Shown: piece by piece, positions 6,245 through 13,383 of the stretch
How positions within the stretch are numbered: position 1 is the stretch's first letter
Layout of the letters: the number at the start of each line of letters is the position of its first letter
Assembly: GCA_964355045.1 (NCBI GenBank)
Contig: CAYHCM010000100.1
Location: 1-13,423 of the forward strand
Length of the DNA: 13,423 nucleotides
Direction: 5' to 3'
Source: JABWCE01 sp964355045
GTDB lineage: Bacteria > Bacteroidota > Bacteroidia > NS11-12g > UBA9320
Notes under the pieces: model-generated
The model's database searches: none
Told to the model about the DNA's origin: nothing
Seen by the model: the letters and a program-made list of their open reading frames with translations, nothing else
Position numbers and translations under genes: made by a program

Positions 6245-7644
6245 ACACAAAAAAACTACAAGGTAAAGACCTTCGAAAAATAGGATACTTAAATAATGCA
6301 TCATGCAGCATGGCCATTAATACGGCTTCCAAATTTTTTAAACACAGCACCTATGAGTACGTTCTTACACTTTTTATTAAAGTAAAAGAACATCCTCACG
6401 ACTTTTTACAAGACGAAATTCTTGGAAAACTTGCCGGAACATTTATTGAAAAAACGGAAGAAAAACCTTTCACCGTTTATGATTTAAAAGAAAACCGGGA
6501 ACCTTTAAAAATTTACGGATACAATCACATTGAAGCCGATACCATTCTGCAAATGGACATAGCCATGCAATTGCCCGTAAGCCGGCAGGGCGCTTTAATG
6601 CCCGATGCCCACAGCGGATATGGCCTGCCGATAGGGGGAGTATTAGCAACTGAAAATGCCGTAATTCCTTATGGAGTTGGGATGGACATTGGGTGCCGAA
6701 TGGCATTGTCCATATTTGATTTGCCTGAAAAATTTATTACCCATAAAGCATTTGAGCTTAAAACGGCTTTGAAAGAAAAAACACATTTTGGTATGGAAGG
6801 AATGTTGGATTTCAAACAGGATCATGAAGTTTTGGAACGAAATGAGTTTAAACAAACTGATTTATTGAAAAAATTACATGGCAAAGCCTTACGGCAATTG
6901 GGAACTTCGGGAAGCGGAAACCACTTTGTGGAATGGGGGATTATTGAGCTTTTTGCAAATAATACCTTGGGTATGGATGCCGGAAACTATCTTTCTCTCT
7001 TGTCTCATTCCGGTTCACGCGGGTTGGGCGCAAATATTGCGCAGCATTATACCAATATTGCTATGGACGTTTGCAAATTACCCCGTCATGCGCAAAATTT
7101 GGCCTGGCTCGATTTAAACAGTTCAGAAGGACAGGAATATTGGCTGGCTATGAATTTGGCGGGGGATTATGCCAAAGCCTGTCATCAGAGAATTCATATC
7201 AATGTTTGTAAAAGTTTAGGGCTTAAACCGGTTGCTACAATTGAAAACCACCACAATTTTGCCTGGAAAGAAATTATTAATGGAAAGGAAATGATTGTTC
7301 ATCGCAAGGGTGCAACACCAGCTAACAAAGGCGAGTTGGGAATAATTCCGGGAAGTATGACCACTCCGGGATATTTGGTAAGCGGAAAAGGTAATCCGGA
7401 TTCTTTATTCTCTGCATCGCATGGGGCCGGCAGATGTATGTCGCGAAGCGGTGCTAAAAATAGTATTACGGTATCGTCATTTAAAAAAATGGTAAAAAAT
7501 GCCGGCGTTACTTTAATAGGCGGAAGCCCCGAAGAATCGCCTATGGCCTACAAAAATATTGATGATGTGATGAAGTCTCAGGAGGCATTGGTTGAAATTC
7601 ACGGGAAGTTTATTCCTAAAATTGTACGAATGAATAAGGAGTAA
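6241..7644 (+). CDS. rtcB: RNA-splicing ligase RtcB (PrfH-associated)
   Basis: GTP- and Mn-dependent RNA ligase joining 2',3'-cyclic phosphate (or 3'-phosphate) ends to 5'-OH ends. All active-site motifs are visible: MPDAHSGYGLPIGG (120-133), GVGMDIGC with metal ligands Asp149 and Cys152, GSGNHFVE with Asn227, His228 and Glu231, LSHSGSRG with His256, HHN (337-339), VHRKGAT (353-359) and SASHGAGR with His394, the expected guanylylated histidine. At 467 aa it is longer than E. coli RtcB (408). The extra N-terminal domain (about residues 1-85) begins GKDLRKIGYLNNASCSMAIN, resembling the G-DL--LG---G motif seen in the RNA-binding end of tRNA nucleotidyltransferases; this resemblance is my reading, not a search result. 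It overlaps the upstream gene by 4 bp and sits 3 bp before prfH. Known work on RtcB-PrfH pairs points to repair of 16S rRNA cut in the decoding centre. Confidence 0.96.
   Translation: MNTKKLQGKDLRKIGYLNNASCSMAINTASKFFKHSTYEYVLTLFIKVKEHPHDFLQDEILGKLAGTFIEKTEEKPFTVYDLKENREPLKIYGYNHIEADTILQMDIAMQLPVSRQGALMPDAHSGYGLPIGGVLATENAVIPYGVGMDIGCRMALSIFDLPEKFITHKAFELKTALKEKTHFGMEGMLDFKQDHEVLERNEFKQTDLLKKLHGKALRQLGTSGSGNHFVEWGIIELFANNTLGMDAGNYLSLLSHSGSRGLGANIAQHYTNIAMDVCKLPRHAQNLAWLDLNSSEGQEYWLAMNLAGDYAKACHQRIHINVCKSLGLKPVATIENHHNFAWKEIINGKEMIVHRKGATPANKGELGIIPGSMTTPGYLVSGKGNPDSLFSASHGAGRCMSRSGAKNSITVSSFKKMVKNAGVTLIGGSPEESPMAYKNIDDVMKSQEALVEIHGKFIPKIVRMNKE
7636..7641 (+). promoter_or_regulatory. Shine-Dalgarno of prfH
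   Basis: AAGGAG, made by the last two codons of rtcB (Lys-Glu), stands 6 nt before the prfH ATG at 7648. It is the only good SD before a full-length gene in the window. Confidence 0.6.
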
Positions 7645-7647
7645 AAT

Positions 7648-8262
7648 ATGAAAAAGAGAATTTTACAAATTACCTCAGGCAAAGGCCCCGAAGAATGTGA
7701 ACGGGTGGTTTACCTGGTATTAGAAAAAATTAAAAAACACGCCGCTAAAAACAATTTAACTTTAAAAATTATGGAGCTGATAAAAGGTAAATATGAAAAC
7801 ACATTTTTATCAGCAACTATAAGACTTAGCGGAGAATTTTTGCCTGAATTTTGTGCCGAATGGCAGGGAACAGTTCAATGGATTGGCCAAAGTCCGTTTC
7901 GGAAATTTCATAAACGAAAAAACTGGTTTGTTGGAATAACTGTATTTGATATGTTCGATAAAATAAAATGGAACGAGAAAGATTTTACTTTTCAAACTTT
8001 GCGTGCATCAGGCCCTGGCGGTCAAAATGTAAACAAAGTGGAAACGGCTGTCAGGGCTATTCATATTCCTTCGGGCATTAGTGCCACCTCATCGGATGAA
8101 CGGTCGCAAGCACAAAATAAAAAGGCAGCTATTGAACGATTGAAAAACAAACTTATGGCCAATGAATTGTTTGAAGAAAATAAACAACAACAGGAAAAAT
8201 GGCAGGAACATAATGAATTGGAAAGAGGGAATGCGGTTAAGGTTTTTAGGGATTTCTATTAG
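7648..8262 (+). CDS. prfH: Peptide chain release factor homologue PrfH
   Basis: A 204-aa release-factor-like protein that hydrolyses peptidyl-tRNA on damaged ribosomes. The catalytic loop RASGPGGQNVNKVETAVR has GGQ at 124-126. The N-terminal part carries the PrfH hallmarks: ITSGKGPEEC (8-17), WQGTVQWIGQSPFR (72-85) and HKRKNWFVG (88-96). The stop-codon recognition domain of RF1/RF2 is absent, as usual in PrfH, so it does not read stop codons normally. The C-terminal tail is basic and ends LERGNAVKVFRDF, also family-typical. It is the last gene of the operon, 3 bp after rtcB. In the established model PrfH releases the nascent chain from ribosomes nicked in the 16S decoding region and RtcB then reseals the RNA. 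Start ATG at 7648 is supported by the SD. Confidence 0.95.
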   Translation: MKKRILQITSGKGPEECERVVYLVLEKIKKHAAKNNLTLKIMELIKGKYENTFLSATIRLSGEFLPEFCAEWQGTVQWIGQSPFRKFHKRKNWFVGITVFDMFDKIKWNEKDFTFQTLRASGPGGQNVNKVETAVRAIHIPSGISATSSDERSQAQNKKAAIERLKNKLMANELFEENKQQQEKWQEHNELERGNAVKVFRDFY

Positions 8263-8283
8263 GCATTTGTTTAAGGACAACCT

Positions 8284-8310
8284 CATCCCCCTACCCCCTT
8301 CTAAGGGGGA
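8284..8310. repeat. GC-rich palindromic repeat between convergent operons
   Basis: CCCCCTT (8294-8300), CT, AAGGGGG (8303-8309) is a perfect 7-bp palindrome, preceded by CATCCCCCTA. It stands between prfH (+) and the asparaginase gene (-), which converge. No T-run follows on either strand. It looks like the interspersed C-rich/G-rich hairpin repeats seen in many Bacteroidota and cyanobacterial genomes and may serve as a bidirectional transcript end. Confidence 0.5.
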
Positions 8311-8397
8311 CAGCTGACGCACGAGTATTTAAAAAGATTGGTTGAACATTTTATTTAACAAATCGTAGATTCATCAATTCCATAATCTAAAAATAAA

Positions 8398-9387
8398 TTA
8401 TTTTACAAACGAATCCGAATCTATCAATACATTCCCTGAATTATCGTGTTTGGCATAATTAAATCCTTTTTGAACACAATAGGCTCCTGTTTCTCCATTT
8501 TTATTGAGGGCAATAAACCCAACCTGAATATCCGATAAATTCTTTTTTCTCACTTTCATTAAATTTACAACCCTTGCTACTGCTTCTTCACATGCTTTTT
8601 GAGGTGATTTTCCTTGTCGCATTAATTCCACTACTAAATGACAGCCCGAAATTCGAATCACTTCTTCGCCATGACCCGTGGCTGTAGCGGCTCCAACTTC
8701 ATTGTCCACATACAATCCGGCTCCGATTATGGGCGAATCACCAACCCGGCCATGCATTTTAAATGATAATCCACTCGTGGTGCAGGCTCCCGATAAATTT
8801 CCATGAGCATCCAAAGCAATCATCCCAATGGTGTCGTGGTTTTCGATATTTACTTTGGGGTGATATTCATTTTTTTTGAGCCATTCTTTCCATTCTTTTT
8901 CGGATGCTTCAACCAATAAATTTTCTTTTTTGAAACCCTGATCTAAGGCAAATTGCAAGGCTCCTTCACCAACCAACATTACATGCGGGGTTTTTTCCAT
9001 TACCGCGCGGGCTACTGAAATAGGGTGCATGATATGTTCCAAAAAAGCCACCGAACCGATATTTGAAAATTCATCCATTATGCATGCATCCAGAGTTACA
9101 TGTCCGTCCCGGTCGGGTCGTCCGCCATAGCCAACGCTTCGTTCGTTGGGGTCGCCTTCCGGAATTTTTACACCGGCTTCTACCGCATCCAAAGCCCGGC
9201 CATTATTTTTTAAAATTTCCCAAGCGGCTTCATTGGCCGGTATTCCAAACTTCCATGTAGAGATTACAATCGGCTTTTTAACTAAGCCCGGCTTTTTCTT
9301 CTTTTCATTTTTTTCTTCAAATGAACTTAAAAACAATGCAGCCGAAGCCAAAGCGGTGGTTTTGATAAACGTTTTTCTGTTGGTCAT
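8398..9387 (-). CDS. Secreted N4-(beta-N-acetylglucosaminyl)-L-asparaginase (glycosylasparaginase)
   Basis: N-terminal nucleophile amidohydrolase that cuts the GlcNAc-Asn link of N-glycopeptides. The precursor self-cleaves before the threonine of NHDTIGMIALD (Thr186, counted from the ATG at 9387), which becomes the catalytic nucleophile. Also visible are GACTTSGLSFKMHGRVGDSPIIGAGLY in the beta subunit (substrate-binding Arg and Asp) and GHGEEVIR. The N-terminus, MTNRKTFIKTTALASAALFLSS, is a signal peptide with a Tat-like RKTFIK start, so the enzyme is exported. I chose ATG 9387. An in-frame TTG at 9399 would add four residues and overlap the stop of the upstream M14 gene by 3 bp. It is likely cotranscribed with that peptidase, which fits peptide and glycopeptide scavenging. 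Confidence 0.93.
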   Translation of the reverse strand: MTNRKTFIKTTALASAALFLSSFEEKNEKKKKPGLVKKPIVISTWKFGIPANEAAWEILKNNGRALDAVEAGVKIPEGDPNERSVGYGGRPDRDGHVTLDACIMDEFSNIGSVAFLEHIMHPISVARAVMEKTPHVMLVGEGALQFALDQGFKKENLLVEASEKEWKEWLKKNEYHPKVNIENHDTIGMIALDAHGNLSGACTTSGLSFKMHGRVGDSPIIGAGLYVDNEVGAATATGHGEEVIRISGCHLVVELMRQGKSPQKACEEAVARVVNLMKVRKKNLSDIQVGFIALNKNGETGAYCVQKGFNYAKHDNSGNVLIDSDSFVK

Positions 9388-9395
9388 AATAGTGC

Positions 9396-11021
9396 TCAAT
9401 TATAATATTTAAAAACCGGGTAACGAACCTGCAAGTTATTTAATAAACTATTAATTATAAACTCATCTAAAAAATTCCAATGGGCAAGGCCATCATCCGA
9501 TTGGGGTTCTAATAAATAAAAAATTAAATTACTCAAAGGCTGGGCCATATCAATGATATAATCGCCTTTTAAATATTTTCTTGATTCTGTTTTAAAACTT
9601 CCATATAAAGTGGCTGTATTGTGTTTCTGGAAATTATTTTTGCTGTTAACCAAACTATCAATCATAAAACTTTCGCCTTGAAACGTTTGACTTTTTTGCA
9701 ACTGTTCTACCTTAATTCCATGCCGTTTTAAATTTTCAATAAGTTGGGGAAACCCTTCAGGAATAATATATCCGCGAGGCAAGGTACTTTCAAAGGTTGC
9801 CTCAAATTTAGCGTAATAATCAATGCTATTGTATTTAACAATTTTACCGGTTCGGTAATATTTCTTTGCGCCATTGCTATCCGGAACAGCCAGATAATCA
9901 TAGGTCATAAAATTATTCAATTTATTTAACGAAACCATTTTAAACTGAACCCCTTTTTTAATTTTCCCTGCATTATTTATGACATTTTGAATGGCAGCTT
10001 CATCCGCTTTTTTATTTATATCCATAATTTCCTTTGAATTTTTATTGGCAAATTCAAGAATCTCTGAAATAAAAACATAGCTGCTGTTTATCCGTTCATA
10101 AAAGCGGTTATGGGCAAAAGTTTCACTCAATATGGCCATACGATTGCGAAACCCAAACTGATTTACCAAATACCGTGGGTGATGATTGTAACTATAAAAA
10201 TTTTTGGGAGGCCAACCTTCGGCTAAATCATAATCACCGTAAACGCCAAATTGGAGATTGTATTTTTCATGGACTACTCTGGTTATACTAGGCAGCATTT
10301 TGTAATACGAATATTCGAAAGGGGCATATTCGCCGGCAGAGTGGTAGCTTGGGGCCCACGTTAAAGGATAGGCATGCCAGGTGCCGTTGGTGGTGTGCAA
10401 ATCCACAAATAGCTGAGGATCCCAGGGGACTATGACATTTTGAAAAAGTCCACGGGTTTCTATGGCATCCATTTTTACCCCATCACGGTTAAGGTCATAC
10501 CCCTCGCTGCTTTCCCGTTCTCCGGTTTCCAATGGGCTGTCTTCCTGCGATAGTCGCAGTCCTTTGGCCATTTTATCGTTGGCATCGGTATTATAAATAG
10601 GAACAAATAAAATTATCAAATTATCAAGCAGATGTTTTTTATCCCCCAATAAAATATCGCGCATCAGCATCATCACCGCTTCTTTTCCCTCCACCTCACC
10701 GGCATGAATATTTCCTTGAATATAGATAACGGCTTTGCCTGAAGCTTTCGCTTCTGCGGGAGTATTTATAATTGGATTTGCCAAAACCGCCACCGGAATT
10801 TCTTTCCCTTCAAGGCTTTTGCCCATGCTAAAAATAAAAACATTGTTACTCTGTTTTTTTATTTCATCCAAAAAATTAATAACATCTTTATAGGTGGAGG
10901 TTTTTTGAAATTGGGTTTTTTCGGGGGTAAGTATGAGGCTATCTGACCAGGTTGATTGGGAATAGATACCCGTATGAAACAGAGTAAAAAGCAGGATAAA
11001 GGAGAATAATTTTTTTAGCAA
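9396..11021 (-). CDS. Secreted M14 family zinc carboxypeptidase
   Basis: A 541-aa exported metallopeptidase. Signal peptide: KKLFSFILLFTLFHTGIYSQ (residues 3-22). Catalytic residues of the M14 family are all visible: zinc ligands His106 and Glu109 in GNIHAGEVEG, Asn178-Arg179 in GYDLNRDG (substrate carboxylate), zinc ligand His209 in VDLHTTNG and the general base Glu300 in AILSETFAHN. A C-terminal region of about 230 residues follows, probably beta-rich. The start is TTG at 11021: the frame has a stop two codons upstream and no ATG before residue 66, so TTG is the only start that keeps the signal peptide. Its stop almost touches the asparaginase start, so the two form an operon acting in the periplasm or outside. 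A second, broken copy of its 5' part appears at 13384-13423. Confidence 0.93.
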   Translation of the reverse strand: MLKKLFSFILLFTLFHTGIYSQSTWSDSLILTPEKTQFQKTSTYKDVINFLDEIKKQSNNVFIFSMGKSLEGKEIPVAVLANPIINTPAEAKASGKAVIYIQGNIHAGEVEGKEAVMMLMRDILLGDKKHLLDNLIILFVPIYNTDANDKMAKGLRLSQEDSPLETGERESSEGYDLNRDGVKMDAIETRGLFQNVIVPWDPQLFVDLHTTNGTWHAYPLTWAPSYHSAGEYAPFEYSYYKMLPSITRVVHEKYNLQFGVYGDYDLAEGWPPKNFYSYNHHPRYLVNQFGFRNRMAILSETFAHNRFYERINSSYVFISEILEFANKNSKEIMDINKKADEAAIQNVINNAGKIKKGVQFKMVSLNKLNNFMTYDYLAVPDSNGAKKYYRTGKIVKYNSIDYYAKFEATFESTLPRGYIIPEGFPQLIENLKRHGIKVEQLQKSQTFQGESFMIDSLVNSKNNFQKHNTATLYGSFKTESRKYLKGDYIIDMAQPLSNLIFYLLEPQSDDGLAHWNFLDEFIINSLLNNLQVRYPVFKYYN

Positions 11022-11169
11022 CTCTTAATTTTTTAATGTCACAATAATAATCAATACTTGGGGAGATGCGTAATTTTTGAAATTGGAGGAAATTAACTTT
11101 GAATGATTTTAATATTCGTTGTAAAAAAGGCACTACACGAATTATAGTGGGGATTTATTAAAACCTTAA

Positions 11170-11316
11170 CATAAAAGTTATAGTCCAAATAATGACTTAC
11201 AAAATCGAACAAATTTTTTAAAGTTTGACCTAAGACGATGGACAGAAATTATCAAACAACTGAAATTGCCAACTCACAGCTTTGAAATCAAAGACAAAGC
11301 GTATTGGTTTCAATAA
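11170..11316 (+). pseudogene. Possible 3' remnant of an unidentified gene
   Basis: The + frame is open for 48 codons before TAA at 11314-11316, with no start codon. Its later part reads like real protein (KFDLRRWTEIIKQLKLPTHS ... FEIKDKAYWFQ), with well-mixed charged, aromatic and aliphatic residues. This may be the tail of a gene lost when the AbiE cassette arrived. I cannot identify the family. The rest of the 368-bp gap 11022-11389 shows only a small hairpin at 11131-11149 and the abiEi promoter. Confidence 0.25.
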
Positions 11317-11340
11317 GTTTAAAAATAGATTTAGAATTAT

Positions 11341-11374
11341 TTTGCGATAAGCAGCGAAATGTGCTACCTTTCGC
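11341..11374 (+). promoter_or_regulatory. abiEi promoter with overlapping inverted repeat (candidate autoregulatory operator)
   Basis: TTTG (11341-11344) and TACCTTTC (11365-11372), separated by 20 nt, match the Bacteroidota -33/-7 promoter with one mismatch. An inverted repeat GCGAAA (11354-11359) / TTTCGC (11369-11374) overlaps the -7 box. AbiEi antitoxins are known to repress their own promoter by binding inverted repeats, so this is a natural operator candidate. The leader to the ATG at 11390 would be only about 12 nt. Confidence 0.5.
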
Positions 11375-11389
11375 ACAAATTTACTCAAT

Positions 11390-12214
11390 ATGATTTCATC
11401 ACTAAACTATAACCGGATAGAAACCTGGATAACCCACTGTCTTTCAAAAGGAAAAATGTCTTTCAGTTTGAATGAAGTGAAAATGGAATTTGTAAATGAT
11501 TCAGCAATAACCATAAAGTTTGGGCTAAACAGATTGGTTCAAAAGCAAAAAGTTGTTTCTATTTTCAAGGGCTACTATGTTATTATTCCACCGCAATATT
11601 CTTCAAAAGGAATTTTACCGACAGCAATGTTTATTGACGGGCTGATGAAATTTCTTGAACGGAAATATTATGTTGCACTATTGAATGCGGCAGCACTGCA
11701 TGGTGCATCACATCAACAGCCACAAGAATATTTTGTAGTAACGGAATATCCTGTATTGCGACCAACTAATAAAAAAGGACTTAAAATAAATTACATCAGC
11801 ACAAGACAACTTCCACCTGAAACGCTGACTGAGAAAAAGAAGACCGAAACAGGATATATCAACATCTCAAATACGTTGCTCACAGCAATCGACTTGATTA
11901 GTTATGAAAGGAAAATAGGAGGACTTAACAGGGCATCAACTGTTATTAACGAGTTGCTTGAAACAGTAAAACGAAATGATGTAACCGAAGAATTGATAAA
12001 CTATGCAAGTGTTTCATCATTGCAAAGGTTAGGTTTCATACTTGAAGAAATTTTAAACAAGAATGAAATTGCTGACAGAATATTTTCACTCTGCAAAAAA
12101 GCAGGAATAAAATTTTACTTAATTCCATTGAAAGCATCAGGCAAGAAAAACAAGGAAGTTATCAGTGAAAAATGGAAGTTGATGATTAATGCAGAAATTG
12201 AAACCGATTTTTAA
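11390..12214 (+). CDS. abiEi: AbiEi-type antitoxin / transcriptional regulator
   Basis: A 274-aa antitoxin of the AbiE type IV toxin-antitoxin and abortive-infection family. The N-terminal part (about 1-65) is a winged helix-turn-helix (FSLNEVKMEF, then AITIKFGLNRLVQKQKVVSI and FKGYYVIIPP). The middle carries the family segment YYVALLNAAALHGASHQQPQ (93-112) followed by FVVTE. The C-terminus ends KWKLMINAEIE, also typical. In the established model AbiEi represses the operon and opposes AbiEii without binding it. The gene is 49 bp before abiEii. Codon use differs from the flanking genes: of 14 alanine codons 12 are GCA and none is GCC, while GCC is frequent in pfkA. This suggests horizontal acquisition. 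Start ATG 11390, no SD. Confidence 0.88.
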   Translation: MISSLNYNRIETWITHCLSKGKMSFSLNEVKMEFVNDSAITIKFGLNRLVQKQKVVSIFKGYYVIIPPQYSSKGILPTAMFIDGLMKFLERKYYVALLNAAALHGASHQQPQEYFVVTEYPVLRPTNKKGLKINYISTRQLPPETLTEKKKTETGYINISNTLLTAIDLISYERKIGGLNRASTVINELLETVKRNDVTEELINYASVSSLQRLGFILEEILNKNEIADRIFSLCKKAGIKFYLIPLKASGKKNKEVISEKWKLMINAEIETDF

Positions 12215-12263
12215 TGGTTCATTGAGACAATTAAAAAAAAATATAACCGAAATAAATTGACTA

Positions 12264-13055
12264 ATGATACCACAAGCATACATAACAGAATGGGGCAATA
12301 ATGTTCCTTGGCAATCAAACGAGCAAGTAGAACAAGACCTTGTGATTTGCAGAGCAGTGGTTGAAATATTCAAAGACGATTTTCTTGCTGATAGTTTAGC
12401 GTTCAGAGGTGGAACCGCTTTGCACAAATTGTATCTGAAACCACAACCGAGATATTCAGAGGATATTGATTTGGTGCAAATCCGTGCAGAACCAATAAAA
12501 GAAACAATTCAGCATTTGCAGAAAGCACTTTCCTTTCTTGGCAAAGCAAAAGTTACTCCCCGAAAAGACAACAATACTGTTTATTACCGTTTTGAATCAG
12601 AGTTTCCGCCGGTTCAAAAAATGAAACTCAAAATAGAAACAAATTGCAGAGAACACTTTTCCATTTTGGGCTGGGAGAAGAAATCTTTTAATCTTAAATC
12701 TGAATGGTGTAAGGGTGAATGCCAGCTTACTACTTACAAACTTGAAGAACTCTTGGGAACAAAACTTCGTGCTTTATATCAAAGAAGAAAAGGGAGAGAT
12801 TTATTTGACCTATGGAAAGCATTGACAAGTTCTAACGCAAATCCTGATTTAATCATAAAGTGCTACAAAGAATACATGAAATTTTCTTTGGAAAAACCGA
12901 TTCCAACCCGTAAAGAATTCCTGATGAATATTGAAAAGAAAAAAACGGACGAAGATTTTTTGGGCGACACGGTTGCCTTGCTAAGACCGGAGGAAAAGTA
13001 TAATCATGACGAAGGCTTCAAAATTGTGACTGAAACTTTGATTGAAAGAATGTAA
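12264..13055 (+). CDS. abiEii: AbiEii-type nucleotidyltransferase toxin
   Basis: A 263-aa toxin of the AbiEii/DUF1814 nucleotidyltransferase family. The motifs are clear: FRGGTALHKLYL (47-58) with the GG-T nucleotide-binding turn, YSEDIDLV with metal-binding Asp67 and Asp69, MKLKIETNCRE (120-130) with the third acidic residue Glu125, and KLEELLGTKLRALYQRRKGRDLFDLW (159-184) with the K---R---RD--D signature. All appear intact, so an active toxin is expected. Related enzymes add nucleotides to tRNA or bind GTP and halt growth, which blocks phage spread. It is cotranscribed with abiEi, whose product should keep it in check. Start ATG 12264, no SD and no obvious terminator downstream. Like abiEi it prefers GCA for alanine, with a single GCC. 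Confidence 0.92.
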   Translation: MIPQAYITEWGNNVPWQSNEQVEQDLVICRAVVEIFKDDFLADSLAFRGGTALHKLYLKPQPRYSEDIDLVQIRAEPIKETIQHLQKALSFLGKAKVTPRKDNNTVYYRFESEFPPVQKMKLKIETNCREHFSILGWEKKSFNLKSEWCKGECQLTTYKLEELLGTKLRALYQRRKGRDLFDLWKALTSSNANPDLIIKCYKEYMKFSLEKPIPTRKEFLMNIEKKKTDEDFLGDTVALLRPEEKYNHDEGFKIVTETLIERM

Positions 13056-13383
13056 GTCACCACACAAAAATACACTCTTGCAATTTGCACAAAGCAAAAG
13101 CACTGACCAAAAAATCTTCGTCCGTTTTTTTCTCCATCCAAAAAAAGATTTCAATTTTTTTTTCCTACCCTAAAAAAAAAACACCCGAACGCACCGTATC
13201 AAGTCTTACAGACAAGGGGTTGAATATAAATTCAATCGAAAAAAGAGTATGCAAACCTGACACTTCACAACTTCTGACAAATAGGAGAACATCCGGTAAT
13301 ATGGGGTTCAAAGAAATGACGGGTGAAGAGATTAATCAACCTTTTGTGCTTTCTACCGCTTTTATGCTGAGGTGACGTGCCTC
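13056..13383. other. Intergenic stretch after abiEii
   Basis: It holds a weak inverted repeat TTTGC-acaaa-GCAAA (13084-13098) and homopolymer-rich DNA (T and A runs at 13120-13190). A + frame then ends at TGA 13373-13375 and lacks an ATG start with any signal. I see no convincing gene. It probably marks the right border of the acquired AbiE segment. Confidence 0.4.

Noticed and set aside
11131..11149. CACTA/TAGTG hairpin followed on the minus strand by CC and six T, resembling a terminator upstream of the M14 gene
   Set aside because: The stem is only 5 bp with a 9-nt loop, and no gene ends nearby on that strand; the T-run may be chance in AT-rich DNA.
13085..13375. A 96-codon + frame starting with TTG after abiEii
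   Set aside because: It has no ATG start and no start signal, and the first half is homopolymer-derived Lys/Phe/Ser. The last third looks more protein-like but is too short and unrecognised to call.
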